A stretch of DNA of 64,000 nucleotides from Prosthecobacter gellanilyticus (GTDB lineage: Bacteria > Verrucomicrobiota > Verrucomicrobiia > Verrucomicrobiales > Verrucomicrobiaceae). Of this stretch, positions 62,985-64,000 are shown piece after piece. Positions within the stretch are counted from its first letter, which is position 1; every line of letters starts with the position of its first letter. The stretch spans positions 124,001 through 188,000 of the forward strand of contig NZ_BKAG01000005.1 of assembly GCF_007992435.1 (NCBI RefSeq), written 5' to 3'. The notes under the pieces are model-generated. The model was not told the origin of the DNA and made no database searches. It saw only the letters and a program-made list of their open reading frames with translations. Made by a program: the position numbers and the translations under genes.

Positions 62985-64000
62985 ATGCTCCGCCACCTCC
63001 TGCTCTGCCTTCCGCTGTCGCTCGCCGCCGCTGATTCCACCTACTTCCCGCCTCCAGACGCTGACGGCGGCTGGCGTGAGGCGAAGAACGAGAAGGACAT
63101 GCGCCAGAACGCGGGCATGGATCTCTCCAAACTGGAGCCTGCCTACGGCGTCACAGAAAAGTCGACGGCGAATGGCGGGCTCGTTGTCGTGAGAAAGGGC
63201 TGGCTGGTGTATGAGAAGTACTTTGGCAAAGCCAGCCGCGACGCGAACCCGGACATGGCTTCCACCGGCAAAGGCTTTTGCAGCATCGCCTGCGGCATCA
63301 TGCTGAATGAGTTCAAGGACAAGATCCCCGAAGGCCTCGACACCAAGGTCTTCACGGAAAAATATCTGCCGCAGGCCCTGCCGCTGGATGATCCGCGCAA
63401 GGCGAACATCACGCTCGGCCAGCTTCTCAGCATGACGGGTGGCTATTGGGGTGAGGGGCAGACCCCGAGCGGCATTGTGAAGGGCCAGACGAAGATTCTC
63501 CAACCCGTGAAAGGCCAGGACGTGCGCGAGATTGATGAATCCTCCCTGCGCGTGCCGCTGTGGTGTGATCCAGGTGCGGGTTATTCGTATTCATCGCCCT
63601 CACCGCACATCGCCAGCATCGTGCTGCGCAATGTCAGCGGCATGGAGTTGAAGGACTACATTGATGAGCGCCTCGCGAAGCCGCAGGGCTGGGGTGCGTG
63701 GAACTACTGCCTCTATCGCGGTGATGTGGTCATGAAGCACGCGAACGGCGCTGGCAGCACCGCGCTGCATGCCACGGACGTCATGCGCTTCGGTTATTGC
63801 CTCGCACAAAACGGTCGCTGGAAGGACCAGCAGCTTGTGCCGGCGGAGTACCTCAAAAAATGCCAGTCCTGGCTGCCCTACAATCCGCACTGCCCGTTCA
63901 GCCTGCAGTGGGAGCATAATGCGGATGGCCACGTGGCTGGCGCACCGAAGGATGCCTTTTGGAAAAGCGGCGCAGGCGGCTTCTGCCTCTATGTCGTGCC
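62985..64000 (+). CDS. Serine hydrolase (beta-lactamase family), 3' end cut off by window
   Basis: Begins MLRHLLLCLPLSLAAADSTYFPPP, a signal peptide, and runs open to the end (338 codons). It has GGLVVVRKGWLVYEKYFGKA, the Ser-x-x-Lys in MASTGKGFCSI, and LGQLLSMTGGYWGEG, with YSYSSPSPHIASIVLR as the Tyr region. It belongs with the beta-lactamase/transpeptidase-like esterases, as does 15635-16726. The final HxG motif seems to be GAGGFCLYV. Substrate unknown. Start preceded by GACCACC. Confidence 0.87.
   Translation, partial: MLRHLLLCLPLSLAAADSTYFPPPDADGGWREAKNEKDMRQNAGMDLSKLEPAYGVTEKSTANGGLVVVRKGWLVYEKYFGKASRDANPDMASTGKGFCSIACGIMLNEFKDKIPEGLDTKVFTEKYLPQALPLDDPRKANITLGQLLSMTGGYWGEGQTPSGIVKGQTKILQPVKGQDVREIDESSLRVPLWCDPGAGYSYSSPSPHIASIVLRNVSGMELKDYIDERLAKPQGWGAWNYCLYRGDVVMKHANGAGSTALHATDVMRFGYCLAQNGRWKDQQLVPAEYLKKCQSWLPYNPHCPFSLQWEHNADGHVAGAPKDAFWKSGAGGFCLYVV

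Noticed and set aside
1-64000. CRISPR arrays, tRNA or rRNA genes, prophage
   Set aside because: No regularly spaced repeats, no convincing cloverleaf or rRNA signature, and no phage structural genes were seen on either strand.

Overview
The window (about 59-60% GC by eye) reads as chromosome from a verrucomicrobial bacterium, probably near Prosthecobacter/Verrucomicrobium. The grounds are the protein families present: planctomycete/verrucomicrobial cytochrome-domain proteins (DUF1592, DUF1549/DUF1553, PVC-type CxxCH dehydrogenases with HEAT repeats), their DUF1501 and DUF1552 partners, a giant autotransporter-strand-repeat protein, DUF5069 and a GntR/LacI chimeric regulator. No rRNA, tRNA, CRISPR or prophage was seen. 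Nothing marks the window as a genomic island apart from small REP-type repeats and one REP-associated transposase.

Layout. 1-6271: a cut-off sialidase-like gene, a DUF1592 cytochrome + DUF1552 pair, and a second Asp-box protein. 6365-7109: a PIN-toxin/UPF0175-antitoxin pair. 7194-18920: six co-directional genes (DUF1549/DUF1553, serine hydrolase, PPC-domain protein, WD40-cytochrome, DUF1501, heme-binding dehydrogenase) that look like one exported redox/hydrolysis system of unknown substrate. 19068-20477: Nif3-like protein and 3-methyladenine DNA glycosylase. 20489-27358: two-domain NagB, fused hydantoinase/5-oxoprolinase, ProC. 27388-29611: bifunctional nuclease with a poly-Asp tail, TRIC/UPF0126 channel, and a RAYT transposase flanked by REP hairpins. 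29622-43841: ten minus-strand genes in series, mostly peptidases and amino-acid catabolic enzymes (Kbl, asparaginase, SdaA, tricorn-like S41 peptidase, basic secretory protease, PutA). 43916-46169: photolyase-TspO-DUF3253 operon. 46309-55047: a 2462-residue chimeric surface protein and a divergent regulator. 55181-64000: another PVC-type dehydrogenase, cupin-DoxX, DUF5069, NHL propeller, PH-domain membrane protein, gluconate-dehydrogenase-subunit-3-like protein and a cut-off serine hydrolase.

Metabolic reading: the genes suggest an aerobic heterotroph that exports many Tat- and Sec-dependent proteins, degrades peptides and amino sugars (Pro, Thr, Ser, Asn, 5-oxoproline, GlcN-6-P), and carries a large set of periplasmic c-type cytochrome fusions.

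The most unexpected signal is not a gene. The short motif TNGTTAGGC is scattered over both strands, almost always inside genes, in three codon frames and at the cost of rare TTA and CTA codons. It looks like a genome-wide DNA-level signal (uptake-like, Chi-like or other). Other leads are three REP/BIME repeat families, a NagB whose PIG-L-like domain has lost its metal ligands, the poly-Asp nuclease tail, and the near-absence of Shine-Dalgarno sequences with frequent AACC or ACC just before ATG.
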